DNA of 64,000 nt from Bacillus sp. V3-13 (GCF_002860165.1 NZ_PGUZ01000056.1:1-64000), one strand, 5' to 3'; positions 1 to 9,659 are shown, counted from the first letter of the stretch. The notes: generated by a model not told the origin, from the sequence alone. Numbers and translations: made by a program.

Positions 1-101
1 ACAAGAAAAGTGTCTTTTTTTCATTTATTTTACTGTATAAAACTGGTTAATCAACACGCCTGAAATAATAAAAGAAAACCATTAAACAGGGAATGAATAA
101 C

Positions 102-2045
102 ATGATTGTATATGAAGCTACAAAATATGAGTTTCTTCAAGACGTCTTCCACGATGAGTTAGTCAATAATATCTGCAAAAATTATAATTCCAAGATCGGC
201 AAGATTAATGAACGGGAAGTTCGTGCATGGGATAACTCTATGCAGTACATGTATAGGGTTTTGAGTGATAGCGATATTCCCGGTGATGCCGGTGTTGCGA
301 TTGAGTTTAAGATACCGCATACATCGAGACGAGTAGATTTTCTGATTTCAGGTAGAGATGCTGAGAATAATTCAATAGTTATTGTTGAGTTAAAGCAATG
401 GGAGTCGGTTGAGGCTATCACAGGAAAAGAAGCGATTGTGAAGACGGCGATGAATCGGGGATTGGTGGAGACTACGCATCCCTCTTATCAGGCCTGGTCA
501 TATGCTTCTTTGATCAAGGATTACAACGAAAATGCGCAGAACGAAGATATGAGATTATATCCTTGTGCGTATTTACATAATTACTTAAATCAAGGTGAGC
601 ATGATCCATTAACGGATCCAATTTATGATTATTATATTGAAAAAGCACCTGTTTTTGTGAAAGGGCAGGCTAAGAAGCTGCGGGATTTTATCAAGCGTTA
701 CATACAGTTTGGCGACAATAAAGAAAATCTCTATAAGATTGAAAATGGGCGTATCAGACCGTCCAAGTCTTTACAGGATTCTCTCAATCTAATGCTGCAA
801 GGTAACGATGAGTTTGTAATGATAGATGATCAAAAAGTTGTTTATGAGGAAGCCGTTCATTTGGCAAAAGAAGCGATTCGTACGGATACGAAACAGGTAT
901 TGATTGTGAAAGGTGGTCCTGGGACGGGGAAATCGGTGTTAGCTATCAATCTTTTAGTTTCCTTAACCAATCAAAGCTTGGTATGTCAGTATGTTACGAA
1001 GAATTCGGCACCGAGAAATATATATTCTGCGAAGCTGAAGCGTGATTTCAGAAAGGGACACATCGATAACCTTTTTAAAGGATCTGGCAGCTATATTAAT
1101 GCTCCTAAGGATGAGTTTGATGTGCTTATTGTGGATGAAGCCCACAGATTGAATTTGAAGTCGGGGATGTTCAGTAATCTTGGAGAGAACCAAACGAAGG
1201 AAATAATCGAGGCTTCAAAGTTCTCAATCTTTTTTATCGATGAAAGACAGCGAGTGACATTTAAGGATGCCGGGAGCTTAAGTGAAATTGAAAGAATTGC
1301 AAAAGAAAACAATGCGAACCTGACTATTATGAACTTGGAATCGCAATTCCGCTGCAACGGCTCGGATGGATATTTGGCTTAGCTGGATGATGTTCTTCAA
1401 ATTCGAGAGACAGCAAACTCGGACTATATCGGCAGTCAGTATGATTTCCGCGTATTTGATAATCCGAATGACATGCGAAAAGAAATTGAAAGCAAAAATG
1501 GTAACAACAAGTCGAGAATAGTTGCGGGATATTGCTGGAACTGGGATCAAGAAGGGAAAAGCAACCCTAATTATCATGACATTGTTCTTGAAAACTACGA
1601 TTTTAAAATGAGCTGGAACCTTGGAAACTCGGATACGTGGGCAATTGACCCCGAATCTGTGAAGGAAGCAGGCTGTATTCATACATGCCAGGGGCTGGAG
1701 TTTGAATATGTTGGAGTCATCATTGGAGATGACATGCGGTACGAAGCTGGACAAGTTATCACAGATCATACAAAAAGAGCGAAGACGGATTCTTCACTAA
1801 AAGGTTTAAAGAAAATGATGAAGGAAGATCCGGAAAAGGCTAAGAAACTTGCAGATGATATCATCCGTAATACTTATAGAACCTTAATGACTCGAGGGCA
1901 AAAGGGCTGCTATGTTTATTGTACTGATCTAGAACTTGCCGCTTATCTTAAAGAGCGTTACCAGCAAAGCAATACGGTATATGAGCAAAATGAATTTTTT
2001 AGGAATGAATCCAAAGTTGCAGAATCCAATAGTGAATATTGGTAA
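102..2045 (+). pseudogene. DUF2075 NTPase/helicase-like protein, interrupted by in-frame TAG
   Basis: The N-terminal part (about 80 residues from EFKIPHTSRRVDFLISG to IVIVELKQWE) has the look of a PD-(D/E)XK-type nuclease core; it is followed by a Walker A (GGPGTGKS) and a Walker B-like VDEAHR of a DUF2075 superfamily 1-like NTPase. TAG at 1380-1382 stops the frame after GYLA; the same frame then continues LDDVLQIRETANS through to TAA at 2043 with helicase-like residues (HTCQGLEFEYVGVI, NTYRTLMTRGQKGCY). In relatives I remember a Trp at this point (YLAWLDDV), so a single TGG to TAG change explains the break. ATG 102 is preferred over ATG 93 because the AGGGA at 88-92 is correctly spaced for it. 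Either a pseudogene, a strain-specific mutation, or a sequencing error; the 429-residue upstream part lacks the rear motor motifs. Confidence 0.85.
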
Positions 2046-2072
2046 GACAATAGATTTGTCCACGTAATTTAT

Positions 2073-2120
2073 AAAGAAGGCAACATGACCAGTTTTGGTT
2101 TTGTTGCTTTCTTTTTTTTA
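2073..2120 (+). terminator. Rho-independent terminator of the DUF2075 gene
   Basis: Twelve-base arms AAAGAAGGCAAC (2073-2084) and GTTGCTTTCTTT (2103-2114), with one G-U pair, followed by a T run. Confidence 0.8.
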
Positions 2121-2196
2121 AAAGTGAATTAGACTATTCCTTGAAAAATACAATTTTACTATTTTTACTGTTTTTATACTAATATCTGGGATAAGG

Positions 2197-2205
2197 TGAT
2201 ATAAT
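2197..2205 (+). promoter_or_regulatory. Extended -10 promoter of the envelope cluster
   Basis: TGATATAAT is a perfect extended -10 element (TGnTATAAT), 37 bases before the nuclease ATG. I see no good -35 hexamer, as is usual for extended -10 promoters. Confidence 0.5.
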
Positions 2206-2242
2206 CTGACTATATAGAGATAAATACTTTAGGGGGAATCAT

Positions 2243-3451
2243 ATGTTGAAATCGCATCAACTATTGCTGTTAACTTTCATCGTTCTTATAACGTCTTTTC
2301 TTATGCCTAATCAAACATTTGCCCATAATGGAGCAAGAGATGAACTGGGTGGTCATTTTCGTAGAGCAGACTGTGTTTACCTTATGCACAGTCCAACACC
2401 TTTAGCACAAACGGCAAATAATGTACAAGAACTCATTGCGCTAATCAAACAAAACAACACCAATAGTGCTTGTACTAGTACATTAAGTGCTAACACTATT
2501 GATCTTGAAGGATATTCTTTTCCTACAGGGGAACCTGCTGCAGAACCGGAAGCGGCCCCAGCTTCAGTACCTGCTCAAGCCCCGAAGTCCCAATCGCCTG
2601 CGGTTGCCGCACCAGCTGCTGCAGAATTGAAGACGGGAACTAAATATTCTGCGACTTTATCGAAATGTGTTGATGGGGATACAGCGCATTTCATTATTGA
2701 CGGAAATACATATAAATCTCGTTTTCTATATATTGATACACCGGAAAGCACAAACGAAATCGAACCGTATGGACAGGAAGCCAGTGACTTTACTTGTTCT
2801 TTTCTGAATCAAGGAAACATAACCTTGGAGACAGATGGAAGCGAACTTTATGATAAGTATGATCGTTTATTAGTCTGGGTATGGGTGAACGATAAGCTTC
2901 ATCAAGAGGAAATTACCAAGGCTGGATTGGTTGAAGATTTTTATGATTACGGTTCCTATAAATATGAAGCGGAAGTAAATGCCGCTATGCAATATGCAAA
3001 GTCAAACTATACAGGAATGTATGCCTCTTTAAAACCGGCAGAAGAAAGTAAACCTGCTTATGCAGAAACAAGCGCCCAAACAGAACAAGATTCACAGGCA
3101 ATCGAAACAAATGAGGAATCAAGGAATGATTCTGATAAGTCTAAAGATAAACAGCAAGAATTAACTGTTGATGAAGAGGTTGATTCTGAAATGGCGGCTA
3201 CGGAAGAAGAGGTAAGTGATGCATATGCCGTTACCGGTTTAATTGTAACTCTTTGCTTCTTTCTTTTACCGTGGATTAAGCGCAGTATTTTTGGAGTAAA
3301 CCCCATAATTGCCCACAGGTTAAGAGCACGAAGATGGTTTATAAATGTATTTCTGTTTGTTCTGTACGCTTCCATGTGGTGGTTGGTATTGATCGTAATT
3401 TTTATTGAACTGATTCATTTGTTCAAAACCCGCAGAAGATTGGTTTCTTAA
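2243..3451 (+). CDS. Secreted, membrane-anchored thermonuclease family protein
   Basis: A signal peptide (residues 1-27, ending TFAHNG) is followed by a His-rich segment HNGARDELGGHFRR resembling the N-terminus of YHYH-domain proteins, an Ala/Pro-rich linker (about 95-130) and a staphylococcal-nuclease fold (about 135-260). The three catalytic residues of that family can be placed: Arg in KSRFLYIDTPE, Glu in DTPE and Arg in DKYDRLLVW. An acidic linker and two C-terminal hydrophobic segments (about 325-345 and 370-395) suggest anchoring in the membrane with the nuclease outside. GGGGGA at 2232-2237 precedes the ATG. The next gene starts 40 bases downstream and has a related His-rich N-terminus. 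Probable role: extracellular DNA/RNA degradation at the cell surface; substrate untested. Confidence 0.85.
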   Translation: MLKSHQLLLLTFIVLITSFLMPNQTFAHNGARDELGGHFRRADCVYLMHSPTPLAQTANNVQELIALIKQNNTNSACTSTLSANTIDLEGYSFPTGEPAAEPEAAPASVPAQAPKSQSPAVAAPAAAELKTGTKYSATLSKCVDGDTAHFIIDGNTYKSRFLYIDTPESTNEIEPYGQEASDFTCSFLNQGNITLETDGSELYDKYDRLLVWVWVNDKLHQEEITKAGLVEDFYDYGSYKYEAEVNAAMQYAKSNYTGMYASLKPAEESKPAYAETSAQTEQDSQAIETNEESRNDSDKSKDKQQELTVDEEVDSEMAATEEEVSDAYAVTGLIVTLCFFLLPWIKRSIFGVNPIIAHRLRARRWFINVFLFVLYASMWWLVLIVIFIELIHLFKTRRRLVS

Positions 3452-3491
3452 CATGCCATTATAGATTTTTAAAATGATAGGGGGAACAAAC

Positions 3492-4721
3492 ATGTGGAAA
3501 AGAATTGGTATCTTTATTCTGTTATTTACTTTTTTCTCTGGAACAATGACTTATGCACACTCAGGCGGATTGGACGCGAGCGGTGGCCATAATTGCAGCG
3601 CAAAGTCTATTGCTAAGGGGCTATGTTCTGGATATCATTACCACAATGGAGGGGGATCATCGTTAGGAGGTTCATCCGGCGGTTCTTCCACTAGTACACC
3701 GGTTACCTCAAGCGATAAGGATTGCTCCGAATTTGCTTCATATGATGAGGTTGTACAATATTGGAACGCAAAGGGTTATTCTGCCACCTATGATCCGGAA
3801 AATCTTGACGGTTGGGGGAATGGCCAGGTGGATGACGGCATTCCTTGTGAACCGCCAAGCGGTTATGACAGAACCAAAATCAATAATAGCCCTGAACAAG
3901 TCCAATTTAATCAAGACCAGCAAGACAGAGCAAATGGTGAAAAAGAAGGATCTGCTAAAGGTTTAGAGGATGGATATCAGGAAGCGGCAAGCAATAGCAT
4001 TGCAGGACGTGGATCTATTGCTTATCAAGAAGGTTATTCTGCCGGCTACACTAAAGGTTATGAAGAAGGAAAGAAAAAGATCGAAGCCGAGAAAACTGCT
4101 GCAACGAATGAAGGCTATTTACTAGGGCAAAAACAGAATGATATAGCTGTACCCGCTAACTATTCATCGCATGCAGGCCTGAAGAAAGCATTTGAAGATG
4201 GTTTTAATAAAGCTGTAGCAGAACGTGTCGAGGTTAAGAAAAAAGAATTTATCGAACTGGGATATACGGACGGCAAGAAAGATACTCATGCCCCTCCTAA
4301 TGATGTGGAAGAAATATATATCACAGCATATGAAGAGGGTTATGAACAAGCTCAATCGGAGTTAAAAGAAGAGTATTTTAACCAGGGGTACGAGGCCGCA
4401 TTTACAATGCTGGAATATAAAGAACCAAACCTGGCCAATGAAAAATTTAAGGAATGGTACAAAGAAGGTTTTGAATCAAATAAGGAAATAGTTGAAATTC
4501 AAAACGCAGGGCTTGCTTTAGGACAAAAAGGAGAAGAATTGGTTATTCCAGCCGAATATCGCAAAGGTGAACTTATCTTTAAAGAATTTTACGCGATGGG
4601 ATTTAAAGAATTCGAGGAAAAGAAAACTGCCAATCAAACTGCGTCGGCCGGTGGTTTGGGTGCAATGGTTCTTATCTGGTTAGGAAGAAGATTTTATGTA
4701 GCTAAAAAGATGATAAGTTAA
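3492..4721 (+). CDS. Secreted YHYH-domain / Excalibur-like protein with Gly-rich helical repeats
   Basis: Signal peptide (about 1-24, cleavage near TYAHSG), then the YHYH module (HSGGLDASGGHNCSAKSIAK...GYHYHNGG), a Gly/Ser linker, and a segment DCSEFASYDEVVQYW...DDGIPCE that matches the Cys-flanked, Asp-rich Excalibur calcium-binding pattern. The remaining 250 residues hold repeated GY..G...GYEEG-type motifs, and a short hydrophobic segment close to the C-terminus (GGLGAMVLIWLG) may anchor it. ATG 3492 fits the AGGGGG at 3479-3484; the upstream ATG at 3474 does not. Probably cotranscribed with the nuclease before it and the PH-like protein 15 bases after it. Function unknown; likely cell-surface, metal-binding. 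Confidence 0.8.
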   Translation: MWKRIGIFILLFTFFSGTMTYAHSGGLDASGGHNCSAKSIAKGLCSGYHYHNGGGSSLGGSSGGSSTSTPVTSSDKDCSEFASYDEVVQYWNAKGYSATYDPENLDGWGNGQVDDGIPCEPPSGYDRTKINNSPEQVQFNQDQQDRANGEKEGSAKGLEDGYQEAASNSIAGRGSIAYQEGYSAGYTKGYEEGKKKIEAEKTAATNEGYLLGQKQNDIAVPANYSSHAGLKKAFEDGFNKAVAERVEVKKKEFIELGYTDGKKDTHAPPNDVEEIYITAYEEGYEQAQSELKEEYFNQGYEAAFTMLEYKEPNLANEKFKEWYKEGFESNKEIVEIQNAGLALGQKGEELVIPAEYRKGELIFKEFYAMGFKEFEEKKTANQTASAGGLGAMVLIWLGRRFYVAKKMIS

Positions 4722-4736
4722 CAGGAGGGATTAGAT

Positions 4737-5408
4737 TTGGGTATTTACCGGACTGTTTGTCATAAGGTAGAGGACATTTTTGTCAAGGTGCTGGCTAAAA
4801 ATCAAGACCCGGCTATGGTGAAAGAAAGAGTAGTTCAATATCGCGCTGAAAAAGAAAAGCTCAGTCAGGAACGAAAAGCATCTAAACAACAGAAGAGAGC
4901 CGAGCAGCAGCAACTCCAATTGCAAAGACGTGAGGAAAAAGAGGCTCAAAGGAGACAACAGGAAGAACGAGAGCGAAGAGAAGTGGAAGCGCTAATTTCC
5001 AAAGTGCTTGATAATAGCGGGCAGGGATATTCGCTATATGAATATAATGAAATTAAAAAAAATAAACCGTTCTTCTTATCGCTGGTGCAGCGAGTCTTTG
5101 AACCGAATGAAAAAGCTTTGACCTTTATTTTCTGCGAGTTTGATAAGTCGAGCAAAAAAGAAATCAAAGGATATTTAATTCCGACAAACAAAAGAGTTTT
5201 ATTTTTGACGAAGGACCTAAATCACATGGATAAATTCCGCTACCAAACTGTGATTAACGTAAACTGGTTTAAAGATGGAATTCTGGAGCGCGGGCTGAAA
5301 ATTCAATACGGGAAAAGAAAATTGGAATTTGACGAAATATATGATCAAGATCAAATGCAAAAAGTAGGTAACACCATTTTAAATCGTTCGACGAACAGAA
5401 CTGTGTAA
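4737..5408 (+). CDS. Coiled-coil protein with C-terminal bacterial PH-like domain
   Basis: TTG start, supported by AGGAGG eight bases upstream and by coupling to the previous gene. Residues about 30-90 are a Glu/Gln/Arg-rich coiled coil; residues about 125-215 (ALTFIFCEFDKS...GYLIPTNKRVLFLTKD...INVNWFKDG) have the beta-rich pattern of YokE-like/bPH_2 domains, including the T-N-K-R-V-L-F-L strand. No signal peptide or membrane segment, so it is probably cytoplasmic, perhaps at the inner face of the membrane. Third gene of the cluster with the nuclease and the YHYH protein. No function can be assigned. Confidence 0.7.
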   Translation: MGIYRTVCHKVEDIFVKVLAKNQDPAMVKERVVQYRAEKEKLSQERKASKQQKRAEQQQLQLQRREEKEAQRRQQEERERREVEALISKVLDNSGQGYSLYEYNEIKKNKPFFLSLVQRVFEPNEKALTFIFCEFDKSSKKEIKGYLIPTNKRVLFLTKDLNHMDKFRYQTVINVNWFKDGILERGLKIQYGKRKLEFDEIYDQDQMQKVGNTILNRSTNRTV

Positions 5409-5513
5409 TGCTAGTCCAAAAACACAGTAGTAGGTCACCGTATTAACATAAGCAGGAAAGTAGCACATATTATGTGTGTTCACTAATGGTATGTATTCAA
5501 TATGAGTTTTGAC

Positions 5514-5648
5514 AGGGGGCTGTCTAAAAAGTCCATATTAGAGTAAAATGCACTCAAATTAAAAACCCAAGAATGTTGATTTAACAGCATTCTTGGATTT
5601 TACTTTTTTTAAGGCTTCGGCTGAAATACCACTTTTAGGGCAGCCCCT
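5514..5648. mobile_element. MITE-like element with 18-19 bp terminal inverted repeats
   Basis: Left end AGGGGGCTGTCTAAAAAGT (5514-5532) and right end ACTTTTAGGGCAGCCCCT (5631-5648) are imperfect inverted repeats of the type that bounds Bacillus IS1182/IS4-like insertion sequences. The 135-bp interior has no ORF but holds a 9-bp perfect hairpin (CCAAGAATG 5567-5575, CATTCTTGG 5588-5596). I see no clear target-site duplication. Confidence 0.6.
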
Positions 5649-6337
5649 ATTTTTATTTCAGAGTTACACGGTGATCCTGATCTTAACAAGTGAGGGTTGC
5701 AATTTTTATGTAGACTTTTTCTATATAGTTGATACTTCAGAATGAGCGGGGGATTTATCTCGGTTGTCAAGACGTACGAATAGATAGGACGTAAGACTTG
5801 AGGCGCTAAGAGTTGATAATTACTTTCAACTGTGTTTATCCAGACACTTCATTGCACGTATAAGAATGCAATTTTGTTTAATATCGCCATACATAGCTAA
5901 ATGACGTATGGTTCAACAACGATGGAATGGCCGTAAAAGCATTACCAACTAATGTTGCGACTTGTTTTTAAAAACACGAAACTCGACTAATTTACTAAGG
6001 ATATTTTCTTCACAAAATGTCAAAACACGATTTCTCTCCATTCGTCCAACATCCCTTTGATGCTGTCAACATGATGACTCCTCAATCGTATCTTCTAAAA
6101 ATCATCTAAAATAGTAGTTGAGCGTAGTGTCATCAACCTGGGGACTTTAACATCGGCTTAACTTTTTTTAATTTAGCAGTTATGTTCATTACGATAATAA
6201 TATTTTTGAAAATTCTGATGAATTTTAATTTCACTAATGAAGGTGAAGTAATTTTGTCTGTTCGGTAGCGGAACCTTTTTTTATAATTAAAGTCATAATC
6301 GATTATACGCAACAACTACTAGTAGAGCGGTGAGGAT
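5649..6337. other. AT-rich intergenic region without recognisable gene
   Basis: No convincing ORF, RNA gene or RAT-type antiterminator site was seen on either strand between the MITE and the regulator gene. The promoter of the regulator should lie in the last 150 bases. Confidence 0.6.
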
Positions 6338-8188
6338 ATGTTAACGACAAGAACCTTTCAGCTGGCAAACAAGTTATTAATAGCTAAATCTCCATTGAGG
6401 ATTAAGGATTTATCAGAGGAATATGGGGTTAGTACACGAACGATTAAGTATGATTTGGAAATTGTAAGAGAGTGGTTTAAAGCTCAGGAGCAAGAACTGC
6501 ATTCACAAACAAATAAAGGGATTTGGATTGAGTGCAGCGATCATGACCGAATGAATTTGCGGACAATCCTTTCTCAGTTTGAACGCTCCAATATTTATCC
6601 AGACCAGTCGGTTCGCATAAGGAAAATTATCCTGACGTTGATATTAAGCAATGAGTATATTACTGCTGCCGAACTGTCTGATTCATTGGAAGTTAGCAGG
6701 AATACCATCTTGAGCGATTTGAATAATGTGGAAGAAATTCTTTGCTCGTGGGGGTTGATTCTTGAACGCAAACAAAGGACAGGATACAGACTATTAGGGG
6801 AAGAGCTTCAAATACGGTTGATGTTTGAATACGTGATTTATAGCGTGCTAGATGATTATGAGATTTATAAAATGACGACTCGTATCACAAAGAAAGACCG
6901 TGAAGTGGATGCTGGCCTCCCTATCGAAGATAAATTAAAGGATGTCTATATAGCAATTGAGAACCAAATGAGGGAGTTGTATAATCCTTCATTGGCTCCG
7001 TTAATTCGTCTCTCCGATTTGCTGAAGATACTGTTTCGCATTACTTTTTCGGTTGTTAGACTAAATATGGGCCATACCATCAGCAGCTATCGTATTCTAG
7101 ATCAATCTGAGCTCAAGGATGATGGATCTTACTATGTGGCTTCTGTTATGGAAAAGGTTCTGGCAGATCAGCAGCTGCCATTATTGGAAGAGGAATTTCT
7201 CTATGTAACAGGCAGTCTCGAGAAAGAAACCGAACCGGTGGATGCTGTAGATGTAACAGGAAAAATCATCCAATACGTCAGCGATATTGAGGGAATAGAT
7301 TATAAAAAAGATCCAAAGCTTTACAGCAATCTGCTTGCCCACTTGTCGTTAAGGTTCCACAACGGGTCCCTTTATTTAAAAGAAATTAATCCGATCGAGG
7401 ACGAGATTAAAAGAAACAATCCCGAGCTTTTTAAAAACGTTCAAGAGGCGTGTCGTCGTTATATAAAACAGCATAATTTGCTTATCCAGGATTCTTTTAT
7501 TTCCTTAATTGTCCTTCACTTTCTGGTATCTTATGAATGTACATTTAAGCCAAAGCGGAACGTAAGGGTTCTTTATGTATGCTCAACAGGAAGAGGAGTA
7601 GCCCGCCTGATAAAGAACCGGGTTGAAAAAGAAATTCCAGCAGTGGATATTGTCGCTTATTGTTCCCTTCTTGAAGTAGAAGAGATATGCGAACAGGAAA
7701 AGGTGGATATGATTGTAAGCGTTTTCCATATTGAAACAAGTATCCCTGTTGTAGTCGTAGAACCGCTTCCGGGAAAACGTGATATTGAGGCGATCAGAGA
7801 ACAAATGAAGTCGCTCATTGGGGCGGAAGCAGACGAAATCAATCATCTTATTGAGAAGCGGGAGTTTCAGTCCAGCCACGATGATACGGAAACCATCAGC
7901 CAGGAGATTATTTTAAAGGGCTTTGAAGTAGCCCAGGCATTGCTAGAAGCTTTTCCAATTGAATCACAAGAAAATTGGAAAAATGCTTTTCAGATGCATG
8001 TGTTCTTAATGGTTCACCGGTATTATTTTGACAAGCAATATGATCAGTATTTCCACACCAACCATCCGGTATTAGACAGTGATGAGGAAATAATGATTAA
8101 GGTCCGAAGTATTTTGAAAGATAAAGACTTGCATGTCCATGATGCAGAAGTTCTTACTCTATTACAATACTTAAAAAAATGGAAGTGA
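6338..8188 (+). CDS. PRD- and EIIB-domain transcriptional activator (BglG/MtlR class)
   Basis: Domain order: HTH_11 (about 1-60, LRIKDLSEEYGVSTRTIKYDL), a second HTH (about 85-150, AAELSDSLEVSRNTILSDL), PRD1 (about 185-280), PRD2 (about 300-400, with LAHLSLRFHNG and LIVLHFLVSYE holding the usual phospho-histidines), EIIB-Gat-like domain (about 405-490, NVRVLYVCSTGRG with its cysteine), and a C-terminal helical PRD-like segment (about 515-616) instead of an EIIA. The architecture belongs to DNA-binding activators controlled by PTS phosphorylation (MtlR, LicR, ManR), not RNA antiterminators. It lies 4 bases before the amidohydrolase gene and most likely controls the whole operon to 13.7 kb. The requirement for phosphorylation implies that transport of the inducer involves a phosphotransfer step. 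Confidence 0.9.
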   Translation: MLTTRTFQLANKLLIAKSPLRIKDLSEEYGVSTRTIKYDLEIVREWFKAQEQELHSQTNKGIWIECSDHDRMNLRTILSQFERSNIYPDQSVRIRKIILTLILSNEYITAAELSDSLEVSRNTILSDLNNVEEILCSWGLILERKQRTGYRLLGEELQIRLMFEYVIYSVLDDYEIYKMTTRITKKDREVDAGLPIEDKLKDVYIAIENQMRELYNPSLAPLIRLSDLLKILFRITFSVVRLNMGHTISSYRILDQSELKDDGSYYVASVMEKVLADQQLPLLEEEFLYVTGSLEKETEPVDAVDVTGKIIQYVSDIEGIDYKKDPKLYSNLLAHLSLRFHNGSLYLKEINPIEDEIKRNNPELFKNVQEACRRYIKQHNLLIQDSFISLIVLHFLVSYECTFKPKRNVRVLYVCSTGRGVARLIKNRVEKEIPAVDIVAYCSLLEVEEICEQEKVDMIVSVFHIETSIPVVVVEPLPGKRDIEAIREQMKSLIGAEADEINHLIEKREFQSSHDDTETISQEIILKGFEVAQALLEAFPIESQENWKNAFQMHVFLMVHRYYFDKQYDQYFHTNHPVLDSDEEIMIKVRSILKDKDLHVHDAEVLTLLQYLKKWK

Positions 8189-8192
8189 ATGT

Positions 8193-9350
8193 ATGAATGA
8201 AGCAGTAATCATTCAAGATGGCTTTGTCATTGACCCAGAAGCCTTAACAATTACAAAAATGGATATCGGCATTCTAAACGGAAAATTTGCGTCTATTCAA
8301 CAGGTGCAGACACAGGATCGCAAAGAGATTCAGTACATCAATGCATCTGGCTATTATGTTTCTCCGGGATTTATTGATTTACATGCTCATATCTTTAAGG
8401 ATTACACAGAATTGGGCATTGAACCGGATACAGTAGGAGTAGAACAAGGAGTCACAACCATCGTGGATGCAGGCAGTTCTGGTTTTGACAATTACAGTTT
8501 GCTCAAGGAAGAGATTATCAACTCAAGCAAAACTGAGATCTTGACGTTGATAAATATTTCCCGAAAGGGGCTATGTCATGGACTTTCAGAACTTGCGAAC
8601 TTGCGTGATTTGATGACTCTTGAGGAAGCCGAGCAAATCTTCAAAAGAGAGAAAAATATCGTTGGCTTAAAAGCCCGAATGAGCGGATCTGTTGTAAAGG
8701 AAAGTGGGATTCAGCCTCTAAAACATGCAAGAAACATTGCAGACCATTTACATAAACCGATCATGGTTCATATTGGGAATCCACCTCCATACTTACAGGA
8801 GATATTCCCACTTCTTAAAAAGGGGGATATTGTTACACATGCATTTCATGGGAAAAAACATGGAGTTTTAAATGAGGAGGGAGAATTGATTCCAGAAGCT
8901 TCAAGCGCTATTGGAAGAGGTGTCCGATTTGATATTGGCCATGGTACCTCGAGTTTTAGCTATAAAACGATGAGAAGGTTTAAGGAAAAATATGATATGG
9001 CTTTTACAATTAGCACAGATATCTACAGGAAGAATTTCTCTTATCCTGTTGGAAGTCTCATGGTTACCATGTCGAAGTTACTTGCGCTCGGGTATTCATT
9101 AACCGAGGTGGTGGAAGCCGTTACAAAGCGGGCTGCAGATACTCTTCTATTAACTGAACAAGGGACATTTACGCTTGGCACAAGAGCGGATGTGACAATC
9201 TTTGGCCTGGAAGAGGGGGAATCTCTTCTAGCTGATTCGGAAGGTGATGAATTGATATGCCATCAAATTCTTACTCCATATATGACCTTAAAGACTGGAA
9301 AGGTGGCATTCAAGAAGGACGATGGAATTAAGAACGCAAGAGCTTTATGA
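8193..9350 (+). CDS. Amidohydrolase/deacetylase of the EF_0837/AHA_3915 family
   Basis: Metallo-dependent amidohydrolase (385 residues, usual length). Metal ligands can be placed in order: HAH in IDLHAHIFKDY, candidate carbamylated Lys in VGLKARMSG, His in IMVHIGNP, His in VTHAFHGKKHG and Asp in ISTDIYRKN. The family is annotated as deacetylase or dihydroorotase-like. Next to a glucosaminate-phosphate-type ammonia lyase, a role in removing an N-acyl group from an amino sugar acid before deamination is plausible, but this is inference. Starts 4 bases after the regulator stop; the following PRD gene overlaps its end by 29 bases. Confidence 0.85.
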   Translation: MNEAVIIQDGFVIDPEALTITKMDIGILNGKFASIQQVQTQDRKEIQYINASGYYVSPGFIDLHAHIFKDYTELGIEPDTVGVEQGVTTIVDAGSSGFDNYSLLKEEIINSSKTEILTLINISRKGLCHGLSELANLRDLMTLEEAEQIFKREKNIVGLKARMSGSVVKESGIQPLKHARNIADHLHKPIMVHIGNPPPYLQEIFPLLKKGDIVTHAFHGKKHGVLNEEGELIPEASSAIGRGVRFDIGHGTSSFSYKTMRRFKEKYDMAFTISTDIYRKNFSYPVGSLMVTMSKLLALGYSLTEVVEAVTKRAADTLLLTEQGTFTLGTRADVTIFGLEEGESLLADSEGDELICHQILTPYMTLKTGKVAFKKDDGIKNARAL

Positions 9351-9651
9351 AAAAAGCGAGGAACCGAAATTATGTAAAGAAGTGATGCAATTCACAGAGC
9401 AGCTCATGTTACAAAAAAACATCAAGATGACAGAATCACAATTATTGTCTTTGTTATCCCATATTTCAGGGATGGTATACCGTTCCAAACACAGAGAATC
9501 GATTGAGCAGGTAGATCCATTGCTTTTTAAGGATGTTTCTGACGATTCCATTGATTTGGCAAAACAGGTCTGTGAGATTTTTTCAGACTTAGATGAAAGT
9601 GAGAAATACTTACTTTCGATACATTTTGAAGCAGCAAAAGTGAACAATTAG
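9322..9651 (+). CDS. Small stand-alone PRD-domain protein (EF_0829 type)
   Basis: 109-residue helical protein that looks like a single PTS-regulation domain without DNA-binding part (QLLSLLSHISGMVYRSKH with a His in the PRD position, and LLSIHFEAAKVN with the conserved I/LHF...A pattern near the end). AAGGA precedes the ATG, and the 29-base overlap with the amidohydrolase supports translational coupling. It resembles the C-terminal extra domain of the regulator at 6338. It may be a phosphorylatable partner of the regulator or of the transport proteins; function not established. Confidence 0.75.
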   Translation: MELRTQELYEKSEEPKLCKEVMQFTEQLMLQKNIKMTESQLLSLLSHISGMVYRSKHRESIEQVDPLLFKDVSDDSIDLAKQVCEIFSDLDESEKYLLSIHFEAAKVNN

Positions 9652-9659
9652 GAGGAAGA

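Noticed and set aside
3733-3966. 77-codon ORF inside the YHYH gene
   Set aside because: Out-of-frame shadow of a gene with signal peptide and domain motifs.
5649-6337. RAT antiterminator site for a BglG-type RNA-binding regulator
   Set aside because: The regulator has HTH domains, not the CAT RNA-binding domain, and no RAT-like hairpin overlapping a terminator was found.
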